Assembly (NCBI GenBank): GCA_017893485.1
Contig: CM030368.1
Span: 106,647,549-106,711,548, forward strand
Reading direction: 5' to 3'
Origin: Hemerocallis citrina
Taxonomy: Eukaryota; Streptophyta; Magnoliopsida; Asparagales; Asphodelaceae
Length of the DNA: 64,000 nucleotides
Positions within the stretch are counted from its first letter, which is position 1; each line of letters begins with the position of its first letter. The position numbers and the translations under genes were made by a program. Shown here piece after piece: positions 46,995-59,081 of this stretch. Under the pieces are notes generated by a model, which made no database searches, was not told where the DNA came from, and saw only the letters and a list, made by a program, of their open reading frames with translations.

Positions 46995-49832
46995 ATGAAG
47001 ATCAGGAAGTTGGAACGTAAGGGGGTTAGGTAACCCCAATAAATGTGCCCTTATCAAAGATGATATTCTGAGCGCAAAGATTGCGATCGCGTGCCTCCAA
47101 GAATCCAAATTGTCTCTGCCTTTGGACCGTAAACTTGCTACTATTGGAGGTTCTGTTTTAACTAAATGGAAATATCTTGATGCCATTGAGAGTTGTGGCG
47201 GCATCCTTGTGGGCTGGAACGACAACATCCTCGACTGCTTTTATTGTGCCATTGACATCTTTTCCCTCTCCCTCTCTTTTCGCAATTGAGTTACTGGCAC
47301 TGAGTGGTCTCTTACCTCCTTATACACTCCTTTTGAACTAGAAGACAGAGTGCTCTGCTTCCATGAAATTTTCCAGCGCAGACAATTCTTATGCGACGCC
47401 TGGGTTATATGCAGCGACTTCAATACCACCATCTCAAACTCCGAGCAAAATGGTGGCGCTAGTTCAGCCAGAGATATGAAAGATTTCAGGAGCTGGATCC
47501 AGCACCTTCAGCTTATTGACCTCCCCTTAGCTGGCAGAAAATATACTTGGTCCAATCTAAGAGCCAACCCTTCACTTGCTAGACTGGATCGCTTCCTCAT
47601 CTCCAGCAATTTTGAACATTTATTCCCTAACTGTCTTCAGCTATCCCTCCCCGTATTGCATCGGACCACTGTCCCCTCCTGCTTGACTGTCAAGCCATTG
47701 GCCCTAGAACCCATTATTTTAAATTTGAAAAGGCTTGGACTATGCATCCAAACTTCCTCTCAGACATCAGAGATTGGTGGCACTCGTTCAATTGCTCAGG
47801 CTCTTCAGTTGACATCTTTGCTGCCAAGCTAACTCTGCTCAAGAGGAGAATCAAGAGGTGGCAAAACGAAGTTTTTGGCCACATTCCTATTCGCAAGAAG
47901 AGCCTCCTCGATCGTATCCACAGTTTGGACATTCTAGCTGACACCCAAACCCTTGATGATTCTCAAGTGGCTGAACCAGATGCTGCACACAAGGAATATC
48001 AATCCCTGATTAAGGCTGAAGCTATCTATTGGAGGCAAAGAGCTAGAGTGACCTGGATCAAAGAAGGGGATGCTAACACAAAGTTTTTTCACGCTATCGC
48101 CAACGGCAGAAGGCGGAGAAACTACATATTTTCTATTGTCCACAATGATGATCTTATTACGGACCAACCCTCTATCCATACCTGCTTTGAGAAACATTTC
48201 TCGGATATTTGTGGTTCATCTTCCCTCCCTGATTTCAAAATAGATTGGGCAGCTCTTTACCCTTCCCCTGCCAAGAATCTTTTAGAACTTGACGCACCCT
48301 TCACTAAGGAGGAGATTCACCAGGCTGTATTTGGTATGAGTGGCGATAAGGCCCCTGACCCTGATGGGTTTTCTATGCACTTCTATCAGCAACATTAGGA
48401 TGTTATCCAAGATGATTTGTGTCACATGCTCTTTGATATTCAGGATGGGCGGGCTCTTATTAACAGAGTTAACTACTCTAATATAGTTCTTATCCCTAAA
48501 TGTGATGGTGCCAGTGCTGTATCTGACTTTCGCCCCATTAGCCTGCTTAATTGCTCTGTTAAAATCTTCACCAAAATTCTGGCAAACCTTCTCAGTCCAA
48601 TCCTCCATACTCTAGTGTCTTCGTCTCAGAGTGCCTTTCTTAAGGGGATGTCGACGGTTGACTGTTTCCTTACCGCTCACGAAGCTATTAACTTGTGTTT
48701 CTCTAGAAAATCTGACACCATCATGCTTAAGATTGATTTCCATAAAGCTTTTGATACCCTCAGTTGGGGGTTTATTGAAGAGATGCTCATTGCTCGAGGG
48801 TTTGGACCCAATTGGTGTAGCTAGATTAAAAGCATCCTCTACTGTACCAAATCTTCTGTTCTTCTCAATGGTGTGGCGGGTAGGACAATTTGCTCCAAGA
48901 GGGGCCTCAAGCAAGGGGAACCCCTATCCCCCATGCTCTTCATTCTGGGAGTGGATGTCCTAGCTCAAATGTTGAAACTTGGACGAGATCATGGCACTTT
49001 TTCAAATCTCAATCTCCGAGGATCACTAGCGGAACTATCCATCCTTCAATTTGCAGATGACACTCTTATATTTTGCAAAGGGGATGAGCAGGAGATTTTA
49101 CACCTCAAGCTACTACTTCATATCTTTGCTAACGTCTCTGGTCTTCATATTAACCTCTCCAAATCTTCCTTAGTCTACTTCGGTAATTCTGCAGCAAAAC
49201 TGCAAGCTTTCACTCATATTCTTGGTTGCAAACAAGATACTCTTCCCACTAAGTATCTAGGCATGCCGTTGTCCAAAGGTAAAGTCAAGAGGCGGGATTG
49301 GCAACCTTTCATCCTTAAGATAGAGAGATGTCTGGGAACATGGAAGGGGCGACTCCTATCCAGAGGTGGGAGACTTATTCTAATCAATTCAGTCCTTACT
49401 GCACTTCCTACATACTTCGCATCATTCTTTAAACTCCCCCAATGGGTCCTAGCCAGGATTGACCAAATTAGGAGCAGATTCTTCTGGACCAGGAGGGGAC
49501 TCGAAGTCATCTGGGGCCTGTTGTTCTTGGAAGCGCATGTGTCAACCTAAGAGACAGGGTGGCCTAGGGATTCTGAATCTGAGCCAATTCAATAATGCTC
49601 TTCTCTTGAAGTGGTGGTGGAAAATTCACACAGAGCAATCACTTTGCACGCAAGTCATCAAGTCTCTATATTTCCGGCCATCACAAAACTCTTTCATTTG
49701 CCCGGCCAGAGCCTCTGATTTTTGGAAGAGCATCTACAGACTCAAGGAACAATTTGATCTTAGTATTTCCTAGACACTCGGCAATGGCCAGCTTATCAAG
49801 TTCTGGACTTCAAGATGGATTGAGGGGCATAG
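46995..49832 (+). pseudogene. LINE ORF2, first part: endonuclease and reverse transcriptase
   Basis: The start region MKI is followed by a frameshift into SWNVRGLGNPNKCALIKDD, the opening of an APE-type endonuclease (about 46996-47720; LQESKL, SDFNTTISN, TWSNLRANPSLARLDRFLIS). There is a TGA at about 47287 and a frameshift near 47670. The RT domain (about 48000-49550) has KAPDPDGF, FRPISLLNC, SAFLKGM, KIDFHKAFD, GLKQGEPLSP and the active site FADDTLIF (about 49052-49075). Stops lie at about 48396 and 48822, and a frameshift near 49500. The solo LTR cuts the frame at 49832. Confidence 0.9.
49828..49832 (+). repeat. Left target duplication of the solo LTR
   Basis: catag is repeated at 53395-53399. 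Confidence 0.88.
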
Positions 49833-51307
49833 TGTAACGCCCCGAATCCCAAATACACTGAATTCGTGATGTTCTACAGGATCTTTTCACTTTATTTAGT
49901 ACAATTTTACAGAAAAATTAAAACTTTTCATCATACATCAGAGATTACATCAATGTTACACTTTTTCTTTTGCACAGCGGAAGTAAAATTTACAACAATT
50001 GAATAAAAGTACAACAGCATGATATAATCTTTAAGCATCCATTCTTCTTTAATCTTTAACAAGTCATTTACCTGCATATAAGACTGTGGGTACGTCAGTT
50101 TATTCAACCGACGAACATTATACACGGCCATCCTCTCTATGCCGGAAATAGTATAATTTAACTTTCCATATTTAACAAACACAAACTTGTCACATTCAAG
50201 CTAAAGGGACTACCCTATTGATGTCGTGTTGTGATTGTGCACTTAATCCTTAATGCATTTATTTATATTACATGACACTAATGCGCACGTGTTCGGATTC
50301 TATGCATCCCATACTACATAGGTCCGAGGGCAAGCCCTTATTCGTTCTTCATCTTTATAGGGTTCAATCCCCCCCGTTATGATTTAATCTACTACTGTAA
50401 TTACGGTAAGTATCCTAGATGTTATGTTACCTACGAACTCATATTTAGGCACTCTGGAGTAGTATCCTCACCCAGACGCATCATGGGAATTCCTGGGATA
50501 CGCTCTCACCATAAACATGACACCACCCGTAGTCTTCAAACATCCCATGAGAATCGCCACTGGGATGGTACTCTGGAGCAGTATCCTCACCCAGACTCGT
50601 CATGGGAATTCCTGGGATACGCTCTCGCTGCTACCCATGGCCCTCATACTCAGTGTTTTTCTCCTACTTTCATCACATCTTCACTATGCACTAGTCCTTA
50701 GTTTTATTAAAAATCATGAACAAAATTAATCTCTTGAGTTAGCCTCTCCATCAACCGGACTTATTCATTCATTTCATCTTGACCAACCTTGGTCTAATTT
50801 CATCTCATTTCATTTCTCGATGCCGGGGAGACTTAGCTACTTTATTTCAAATTTCATTTCACAATCTTCAACTCATAAAAATTTCCATGTTGAGTTCTCA
50901 AACTCACATGTACATTCTCTTTTCAATTCATGATTTCTATTTGTTCACAAGTTCATCATCGCACATGAATTTGCATGCACTTAATTAATTTCACATTTGA
51001 AATTTCACATCACTATTGAACATTCATACTTCATAATTGCACAATATTCTCAAGTGAGAATCAATAATATTATATCACACAACAAGGTTCTTTTGCCAAT
51101 TACTTTCTAATAGTCCATTTCACTTTATCTTTATAACTATAATTTTCACAAGTGTGTATCTTAGAACCATAGTTCTAATTGTGCCTTTTGTTCACAAACC
51201 ATAGTGTATTTCATTCAAATAATACCCAAATCACTCTTATAAAAATTCCTTGCATTTTTATGAGAATTACCATATTTTTTCCACATTTTTTGGACATCAA
51301 AAACTCC

Positions 51308-51562
51308 TAAAAAAATATTTTTTTCAAAGTGCAGAAGGGAAGAATCGAACCCAGGCACAACGGGAAACAAGCCAAGAGCACCCGCCAACCGGCCAAACTG
51401 TGCTAGCGATATAAGGGGGGGTCAAATGGTACATATTCTTTTCAGGCCGAGAGCTATAGGCTCTCAAATTTTGTAGAAAAAATGTTGTAAATGCTGGGGT
51501 TCGAACCGTTCAACCCAGAGAAGCCAACCGCCAATAGTGACCGCCTGAGCTACTAGCTCAGG
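51308..51562 (-). repeat. Dimeric tRNA-like SINE-like insert in solo LTR
   Basis: Diverged copy of the unit. The first B box on the minus strand still reads GGTTCGAACCC, and the A box TAGCTCAGGCGG is intact. Its presence in this older LTR shows the insert predates family expansion. Confidence 0.6.
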
Positions 51563-52815
51563 TTGTCCAAGTGCTAGTTTAAAGCCCATATAAGTTATTT
51601 TGATACTGTGGTTAAAACAACTCGATGTTCAAATAAACTTAGTCTCATATTGCTTTTATGAAAGGTACTGAAAAATTCCAGATTATCTTTCTCTTACATG
51701 ATCTTCATGTCAGTAAGATTAAAATAATTTATGCACTAATAAAAATATATTTTTTCACACAAATCCATGAATTGTTCATCAAAACCATTATATTTCTTTA
51801 TTTTCGACATTGGTTACACTTAGTCTTCAAATCTCTTCTATTCAAAATTCTTATACAAATTTGCTGATATTAATCTTTCCTCTAACATACACAAATCTAC
51901 TTCTTTTTAATTTATCCATCCCCACAATATTTAAGGAAGTCTCTTCACAAATTAGCACTAACAAGGTATAGATTTTCTTTTTCATGCAATTAGTGATGGC
52001 AAAATATGTTTTCTTTGAATCAACATATACTTCTAGTTCATCATGTGCATCACAAAAATATATAGTCACTTATCAATTATTAGGTTCACACATCAAGCAT
52101 ACAAGAAAGTTGCTCCTTTAAAAAGCGTGCTCTTTCTTAATCAATTTGCATACTTCAAATTTTTCAATTAAACTAACATCCTCATTAGTATTCTCAAGCA
52201 TCAATACTAACATCATCCATTTATTCTAATGAGCATGGAAAATTTTATCTACAACTTAATTAACAATAATAATCACATGCAAATTGTTCATTATCATGCT
52301 AATCAATTTGTAAACTAACTTTCCATTAAAAATGTAATCCACTAACATTCTCCATGAATTATTTCTAATTAGAACAAAGATAATCAACTCACTTTGTAAT
52401 CACATTCTTATGGCATACAATCACATATAATTCACATATCAATAATTCAATCAACTAGAGATTATTTATTCAATTAAAGGCGCATTCTTATTAATCATTT
52501 TTCATGCAATTTACTAATGAGATCTAGCATATACTCCTATATTAGAAATATGAATTGTTTACCCACCTTGTATGGAGAGAACTAAACAAATTTAGCAACA
52601 CAAGCCTTGCAACAAGATGCACCTCCTCCTAGCCAAAAGCGCGCACAAGCTCCAAGCCACCAAGCAAAACCGAAAGCTTCTTCTCCTTCAATGGCCGGCC
52701 TCTCCAAGCAAAAATGCACACAACTCTCACTCTTTTATAACTCACACTAATATTAAAATAAGACTATAGTTTGGAAATATGAAATTGCATATAAAAATAG
52801 CCATGAGAGGGGGGG

Positions 52816-52823
52816 TATTTATA
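52816..52823 (-). promoter_or_regulatory. LTR TATA box (solo LTR)
   Basis: TATAAATA on the minus strand is followed by CCCCCCCTCTC. Transcription from here would run leftward, antisense to the LINE. Confidence 0.55.
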
Positions 52824-53394
52824 CTAGAGAATAAGTGAAATGGAGGGCCAAGATTGATTGGTTGGTTGTAGAATGGAGGGCCAAGATTAGAGTAGGAGTT
52901 ATAAAAACTACCCACAACTATACAACCACCTCCATGATCACCATGATAAAAATCAAATCTCCCTCCAAAAAGATGCAAACCGGCCACCTCAAGAGTGTGC
53001 ATAGCACGTGTACGTGCAGTGCACGTGCATGCAACTAGGCCAAATTTGTACATTTTAATTTTGTACAAAAATAAAATAATGATAAATTAGTCTTCTACAT
53101 GACAAGTTTTAATTAAAAATAGATTAATTCATGGGCTTTATTTTTGGGCCAAAATAGTTTATTAAAATAAATAAAATAAAATACATTTGGGCTTTTAAGA
53201 AAAAGGGCATTTTCATTAAATTAAAATAAGGCTTTCTATTTGTTTAAAGAAAGGCCTTTGTACCAAATAATTTGAGAACAAATATTTAAATATTTATACA
53301 CATCATAATAAAATAACCCAAACAAAATATTGCACGTGCACACTACGTGCAAAAATAAATAATTTTTCATTAATTGAAAAATCAGGGTATTACA

Positions 53395-53399
53395 CATAG
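53395..53399 (+). repeat. Right target duplication of the solo LTR
   Basis: catag copies 49828-49832. Removing the LTR and one copy rejoins LINE ORF2 (FWTSRWIEGHS to IASLFPALFN). Confidence 0.88.
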
Positions 53400-54242
53400 T
53401 ATAGCCTCGCTATTCCCTGCCTTATTCAATGCCGCTTGGAACACAAATGCTTGCTTGAATACCCAGGGTTTTAGGAAATAGGGTAGGTGGATTTGGAAGC
53501 CAGGCTTACACTCTTCTACCTCTACCAATATCATCGAAGATAAAGGGTGTCTTCTCAATCTTCTTCAAGTCATTCAACCCACCTCTACACCAGACTGCAT
53601 CTCTTGGCATCACTCAACATCTGGCATCTTCTCGGTCAAGTCTGCTTACCAATTTTTTAGTATCTCAGGTTTGATTACTCCCTTCTATAAGGCGTGTTGG
53701 GGTTTTATGGCACCACTCAAGTGTAAAATCTTCATTTGGATGTTGAGTTCGGAAGCACTCAGCTCTAAAGCTCGCCTCATCTCCAAAGGTTGGGACGGTG
53801 ATCCGGCATGCACATCTTGCGCATGTCCAATGGAAACCGCCTACCATATATTCTTTGAATGCCCTATGCCATATCAATTATGGCACTATTTCATGCAGCA
53901 TTTTGACATTACACATCTCCCCTCCTCTATCAAGAATGCTTCTCACAGTGGTGCTTCGATCACCACAAGCACAAATTCACATCTTCTTGGCACTTGATTA
54001 CTATTGCATCTTGTTGGAGTATTTGGAAGGCTAGAAATGAATCTGTTTTTCATAGTAAAACTATTACAATGGAAAAGCTCATTGCTAATACTTAATTTTG
54101 GATATCTCATTGGCTAGATGCAAGCGGGGAATCAAAGACGAAGCGCAAGATCATTCAAGAACTCCAAGCCACCGGGGACATCGACCTTATGAAGCCTGCA
54201 GCAGCATTCTCTCAAGCCAGTGATGAGGACTCTCCAGTGTGA
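53400..54242 (+). pseudogene. LINE ORF2, C-terminal part with zf-RVT-like region
   Basis: It continues ORF2 after the solo LTR. The open stretch 53671-53997 holds KACWGFMAPLKCKIFIWM and a Cys/His cluster (CTSCACPMETAYHIFFECP), typical of the zinc-binding region after plant LINE reverse transcriptase. A frameshift near 53940 leads to CWSIWKARNESVFH and a TGA at 54240-54242. There is a TAG in the first part near 53480 and a TAA near 54092. Confidence 0.82.
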
Positions 54243-54589
54243 TTTTATCTCTGTAACTGAAACTGAAGGTGTATGTTTTGGAGGCTTGCCTATTGCCTCG
54301 GTTTTGTGTTTTTTATTCTGGTTGATCTGGACTTATTGTGCTAGCGATGGTATGTGAGACAACTAAGCGATAGGATCATAGGTTTGGGCTAGTTGAGGTG
54401 CAAGATGGAAGTCCGTTGTCCTCTCTACGTCCCAGCCCTATGCAATCCCGACCTTAATTGTTCCATAAACCAATCGTTCTCGGCCATGAGATCAACACCT
54501 GTTTGTAACTTTAGACTCTGACTTTATTTTAATATACTTTTTGTGAGGTAGACTAATCCTACCTTTTGCCAGTCAAAAAAAAAAAAAAC
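54243..54589 (+). other. LINE 3' UTR and poly(A)
   Basis: Non-coding tail ending AGTC followed by an A run (54575-54588), then the target duplication. Confidence 0.85.
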
Positions 54590-54605
54590 AACAACAATTT
54601 GTTTG
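54590..54605 (+). repeat. Right target duplication of the LINE
   Basis: aacaacaatttgtttg copies 44806-44821. Confidence 0.9.
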
Positions 54606-55078
54606 AGTTCCACCATTCAATTTCTTTATGTGTTCATTTGATCCACCCTTATTCATATGCACATGTTTTTAGTCCAAGTTGTTCTTAAAATAACATACAA
54701 CAAGGAAATAAAATAATCAAAACAGCAAATAACAACAATTAGTATTAAAGATTCAATCTTTAAGTGTTTTGTTAAGTTCTACCATTCACTTTCTTTCATG
54801 TGATCATTTTTGATCCACCATACTCATATGCACATGATTTAGTCCAAGTTGTTCACATAATAATAAAATAAAACAACAAAACAATAACACACAAATTTAA
54901 GAAGAGAAAACCCCCACCTTGATCCTTATAGGAAGAACTAGCCTAATTTCCTTCTCCTTCCCCTTAGCTCTTACTTGAACCTACAATGAAAAACTCTCTA
55001 GTTAAAACTTTTCTCACTTTCTTTTGCTTTTCTATTTTTTTTCTCTTGGCAAATAAGGCGAAGGGTGAAGGGTGGGGG

Positions 55079-55086
55079 TATTTATA
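55079..55086 (-). promoter_or_regulatory. LTR TATA box (element C)
   Basis: TATAAATA then CCCCCACCCTTC on the minus strand, the same TATA-plus-C-run layout as in A and B. Confidence 0.55.
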
Positions 55087-55234
55087 GGACAAAATGAGAG
55101 AGTGAGTGTATGAAAGGGTGAAGGGGGTAAGCTTTAGAGTTGGGCACTCCAAGCCAAGGAGTTGGCCGGCCACTATGGGTGAGGGAGAGGGGGTGAGGAT
55201 GAGTGTAAGTGAGTTGGATTAGTCAAGAAGGAAC

Positions 55235-56810
55235 TGTAACACCCTAGATTTTTTAAATAATTTTTTAAATTAGTAAATGGATTAAAATGATTTTTTGTAT
55301 TTTAATAAACATTTTTGTGAAATTTATCTTTTTACACGTGCAAAATACGTGCAAATATTTTCTTGAGAAGTTCAAAGTCAGAAATTATTTTGGAGAAATC
55401 TATTATTTATTATTAGGTATTATTTACGAATTTTTTGGATTTTTCTGATATTTATTTGGAATATTTGCAAATATTACAAAAGGAGGGGCTTTTGTGCAAA
55501 ATTATTACTTGGAGTAAAAACTCCATATTTTTAGATTTTTGGGCTGAGCATGATTTCTAGTCAACTCAAAGGTAATAATTTTACCTTTTGTTTTAATAGA
55601 TTTGTTTTATTTCGCAAATTTCTTAAAGAATGGTGTTTTTTTGCAAAATTGCCACTTAGAGGCAAAAATTACAAATTTGTTTTCTAGACTTAAACCTAGT
55701 GCCGGCCAGTATTAGGGTGATTATTTTATTTTTAAATTTAAAGTGAATTGGTTAATCTAATTTCCAAGTATAAGGGTTTATATATGTAAAGATATATTCA
55801 AAATGGATATTTTACAAAACCTATTCAAAACCCTAAAACTCTAATTGCCGGATGATATAATGAATTTTGATGGATGTATGAATTAAAAATTGAATCTTTT
55901 CATGAAAACTATGCTATGCTATAGATGATTAAAATCTTATATAGATGACCTGAGATTGTTAACAATCTAATGGAAATCATGGGTATGTTTTCTTGTATTA
56001 TATTGTTGCTGATTTGACCACATATTATGAGATTGTATGGTGTTAATGCATGAAAAATGAACAAAGTTGAGTTCTTCACAGTTTGTGTGTATATATATAT
56101 ATATGCCCTGTTTTGATATTTTGATTAAAAGAACCTGATTAATACATGCTGTATTCACCTATATTCATGGGGAAACTAATGAAGTCAGTGGGGTATGTGT
56201 ATAACCAGTTGTGGAAGGGTTTTTGGATCGAAAAGATCAAGTTTTGAAGTAAAAAAGAATGGTTTGATTTTCGGGTCTGATGGTGAATGGCCGAAATTGA
56301 CTTTTTGTGATTTTGTGATGTTTTCGAGTTGGATTTGAGTTGTTTTGGTACTGAGATTGTTTTGAACATTGTACTACTCCTATTTGATGAAATTTTGATG
56401 CTTTAACTAATTCTCAAACACACCTACACACATACATATACATTCATCTTTTACTGATATGAAGGATTTGTCAAAATTTGTTCTTTTATGATTTTTGATG
56501 AAGTTTTGATTTGTTTTATAAACTCCAGTATGTTATAGAAGTTGTATTTGATCATCTCAAGAAGTTTATTTTCCAAATTTATGATTTTACAAACAATAAA
56601 CGGAGTATCAGTAAAAAGGTGCACGAATATTAAAGCTGTCGAATTTTGAATTATCGGTCGACTTTCAAGATTTTTCACATGGACTGACAGTCGAATGTCA
56701 GTTAATTGATTTTGGGATTTTTGCATGTCGGTCGACCGTCGCTTTTTGAACTGATTTTGACGGTCGAATATCAGCTATTTTGCTGATGGTTTTCTTGAGT
56801 TTTCTTCGTG
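55235..56810 (+). repeat. 5' LTR remnant of F
   Basis: It matches 59082-60891 but lacks about 245 bp present at 59702-59947 (the ATTAAAGGG leader region). It has a (TA)n run near 56090-56104 and GTCGAC/GTCGAAT motifs at about 56655-56775. It starts TGTAACACCCTAGATTTTT. Confidence 0.85.
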
Positions 56811-58941
56811 AAGGTTGAAGCAGTGAAGGATTGGCCCAGGCCAACGACAGTGAAGGAAGTCAGAAATTTCTTAGGTTTGGCTGGGTACTACAGGAGATTC
56901 ATTCAAGGCTATGCACAGATTGTAGTTCCTTTGACAGAGTTAACTTGGAAGAATGTGGCATTCACTTGGAATGATAAGTGTGAGGCAAGTTTTCTTGAGC
57001 TAAAAGAGAGGTTGAGGACTGCGCCTATCTTAGCTTTGCCATAAGCAAGGAAGGACTATGATATCCTCAGTGATACATCTCTCTGAGGTTTGGGGTGCGT
57101 CTTGATGTAGGAAGGAAAGGTTATTCCATACGGTTCGAGGCAGTTGAGTCTGCATGAGAAGAATTATTTAACGCATGATTTGGAGTAGGTAGCTATTATC
57201 TTTGCCTTGAAGCAGTGGAGGCATTATGTATTTGGAGAAAAGGTCAATATGTATACCGACCACAAGTGTCTGAAGTACATTTATCAGCAGAAGGATCTAA
57301 ATCTTCGGTAGAGAAGGTGGTTGGAAGTGTTGGAAGACATTCGTCTTGAGATGAAGTATCATCCAGACAAGGCAAATGTGGCGGCCGATGGTCTTAGTCG
57401 GAAGAGCAGTTTGTCAAGTTTGATCACTACTCAGAGAGAGTTGGTAGCAGAGTTTGATCAGGCATGTATCGAGGTAGTACTACAGGGTTTGAGAGCATCT
57501 TTGGCTCAGTTGAGGCTGCAGCCTTCTTTGAGAGAGCAGAATATGGAAGGTCAGAAATCAAATGCAGAGATTTAAGGAATGTTGCAGCAGGTTTTCGAAG
57601 GCAAGTTATCAGAGTTCCGTGCCCAAGATGGAGTTCTATGGTTGGGTGAGAGGTTGTGTGTTTCAGAGAATGTAGATTTGAGAGAGAGTATCTTGTAGGA
57701 GGCACACAGTACTTTGTTTTTAGTACATCATGGAGGCACAAAGATGTTCAAGGACTTCAAGCAGCACTTTTGGTGGTCTGGTATGAATAGGGATGTGGCA
57801 TACTTTGTGGCAAGGTGTCGACTTGCCAGCAAATCAAAGCAGAGAATCAGAGACCTGAAGGTTTGTTGCAGTCATTGCCTATTCCAGAATGGAAGTGGGA
57901 GAATATCAGCATGGATTTCATCACAGGGTTGCCGAGGAGTTCGAAGGGCAATGACTCAATTTGGAGGGACCGTTTGACTAAGTCAGCTCACTTTTTGTCC
58001 ATGAAGATTACCTGATCATTGGAGAAACTGGTAGAGCTGTACATTGATGAGATTGTGAGACTTCATGGAGTTCCTATGTCGATTATTTCCGACAGAATGT
58101 GAGGTTCACTTCGAGGTTCTGGAAGGGTTTGCAAGCAGCCTTGGGTACCAGTGCCGATTTCAGTACTGCTTTCCATCCACAAACTGATGATCAGACTGAA
58201 AGAGTGAATCGGGTATTGGAGGATATGCAGAGGGCTTGTGTGATGAATTTTGGTGGCAGTTGGGAGAGGTACTTGGCATTGGTTGAGTTCTCTTATAACA
58301 ACAGTTGCCATGCGAGTATCGGGATGGCTCCATATGAAGCTCTGTACGGGAGGAAGTGCAAGAAACCTATTTGTTGGTATGAAGTTGGTGAGAGACAGAT
58401 GTTTGGGCCTAAGATTGTGCAGCAGACATCGGAGAAGATCGAGCTAATTCGTAGGAGGTTGGTAGAGGCTCAGAGTCGGTAGAAGAGTTATGCAGACACT
58501 CGACGAAGGGACTTGGAGTTTGAGGTTGGGGATGCAGTTTTTCTCATGGTGTCTCCGACTAAAGGAGTGATCAGGTTCGGAAAGGGAGGCAAGTTGGCGC
58601 CAAGGTATATTGGGCCATACAGGATTTTGGGGCGGATTGGTAAAACGGCATATAAGTTGGAGCTACCGGAGGAATTGGCACAGGTGCATGATGTGTTCCA
58701 TGTGTCGATGTTGAGGAAGTATGTACCGGATCAGAGTCATCAGTTGGGGAAGTGCCTGAAGGTCTACAGCTGAACTTGAAATACAAGGAGCACCCTGTAG
58801 AGTGTTGATCGTAGGGAGAAGGTGTTGAGGAATAAGGTGATACCTATGGTCAAGGTATTGTGGAGGAACCAGCAATTTGAGGAAGCTACTTGGGAGCAGG
58901 AGGATCGCATGCAGAAGGATTTTCCTGAGCTTTTTGAATGA
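56811..58941 (+). pseudogene. Element F pol fragment
   Basis: It starts in the RT thumb ([20 protein letters not shown]), then RNase H (YDILSDTS, MYTDHKCLKYI), integrase ([41 protein letters not shown]), the GPYRILGRIGKTAYKL segment and a chromodomain (LWRNQQFEEATWEQ). It ends FPELFE with TGA at 58939-58941. It carries many stops (57043, 57574, 57698 region) and frameshifts. Confidence 0.9.
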
Positions 58942-59066
58942 TTGTATTCTTTTGATTGAATTGTATTTCTCTTGTATGACTGTATTCATTAAACTATATG
59001 AGATTTCATTTTTTTTGCTTATATTGTTTGGTCTCTATTAGTAGTAGTTCTGAGGAGAGAACTATT

Positions 59067-59081
59067 CTAAGGAGGGAGTGA
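59067..59081 (+). other. Polypurine tract of F
   Basis: CTAAGGAGGGAGTGA directly precedes TGTAATACCC, as in A, B and C. Confidence 0.75.

Larger units (their letters stand above)
49833..53394 (-). mobile_element. Solo LTR of the A/B family inside the LINE
   Basis: The minus strand begins TGTAATACCC and ends GGCGTTACA; length 3562 bp. It is flanked by catag on both sides with no internal region, the footprint of LTR-LTR recombination after insertion. It is more diverged from A and B than those are from each other. It holds a SINE-like unit (51308-51562), a TATA box (52816-52823) and a ~57-bp direct repeat spaced 120 bp (about 50452 and 50572). Confidence 0.93.
44822..54589 (+). mobile_element. 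Plant L1-type LINE, full length, with a solo LTR inside
   Basis: The 16-bp exact target duplications and 3' poly(A) show target-primed insertion of a full-length copy into C's LTR. It carries a GA-rich 5' leader, ORF1 with a zinc knuckle, and ORF2 with endonuclease, reverse transcriptase and a zf-RVT-type C-terminal region. A 3562-bp LTR plus 5-bp duplication interrupts ORF2; without it the LINE is about 6.2 kb. Stops and frameshifts make it dead. Confidence 0.93.
29299..55234 (-). mobile_element. Element C: old gypsy chromovirus split by four insertions
   Basis: Minus-strand order: 5' LTR pieces (55234-54590, 44821-43861, 36743-35253), primer site, pre-gag ORF, gag, intron, pol, polypurine tract, and a 3' LTR remnant (29763-29299). 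E and the LINE lie inside the 5' LTR, D1 abuts the 3' LTR remnant, and F abuts the outer end of the 5' LTR piece. The shared LTR part (29299-29524 against 54654-54880) shows about eight differences in 225 bp. C is therefore older than A and B, as the nesting requires. All genes are broken. Confidence 0.85.
54590..55234 (-). repeat. Element C 5' LTR, outer piece with promoter
   Basis: 54654-54880 matches the 3' LTR remnant 29299-29524. It contains two units around CATATGCACATG and AGTCCAAGTTGTTC. A TATA box lies at 55079-55086. The start of the LTR (TGTAATATCC) is not here; the sequence ends at F. Confidence 0.72.

Noticed and set aside
56088..56105. (TA)n run as a promoter
   Set aside because: Simple microsatellite, shorter in the other LTR copy and far from the likely LTR start region.
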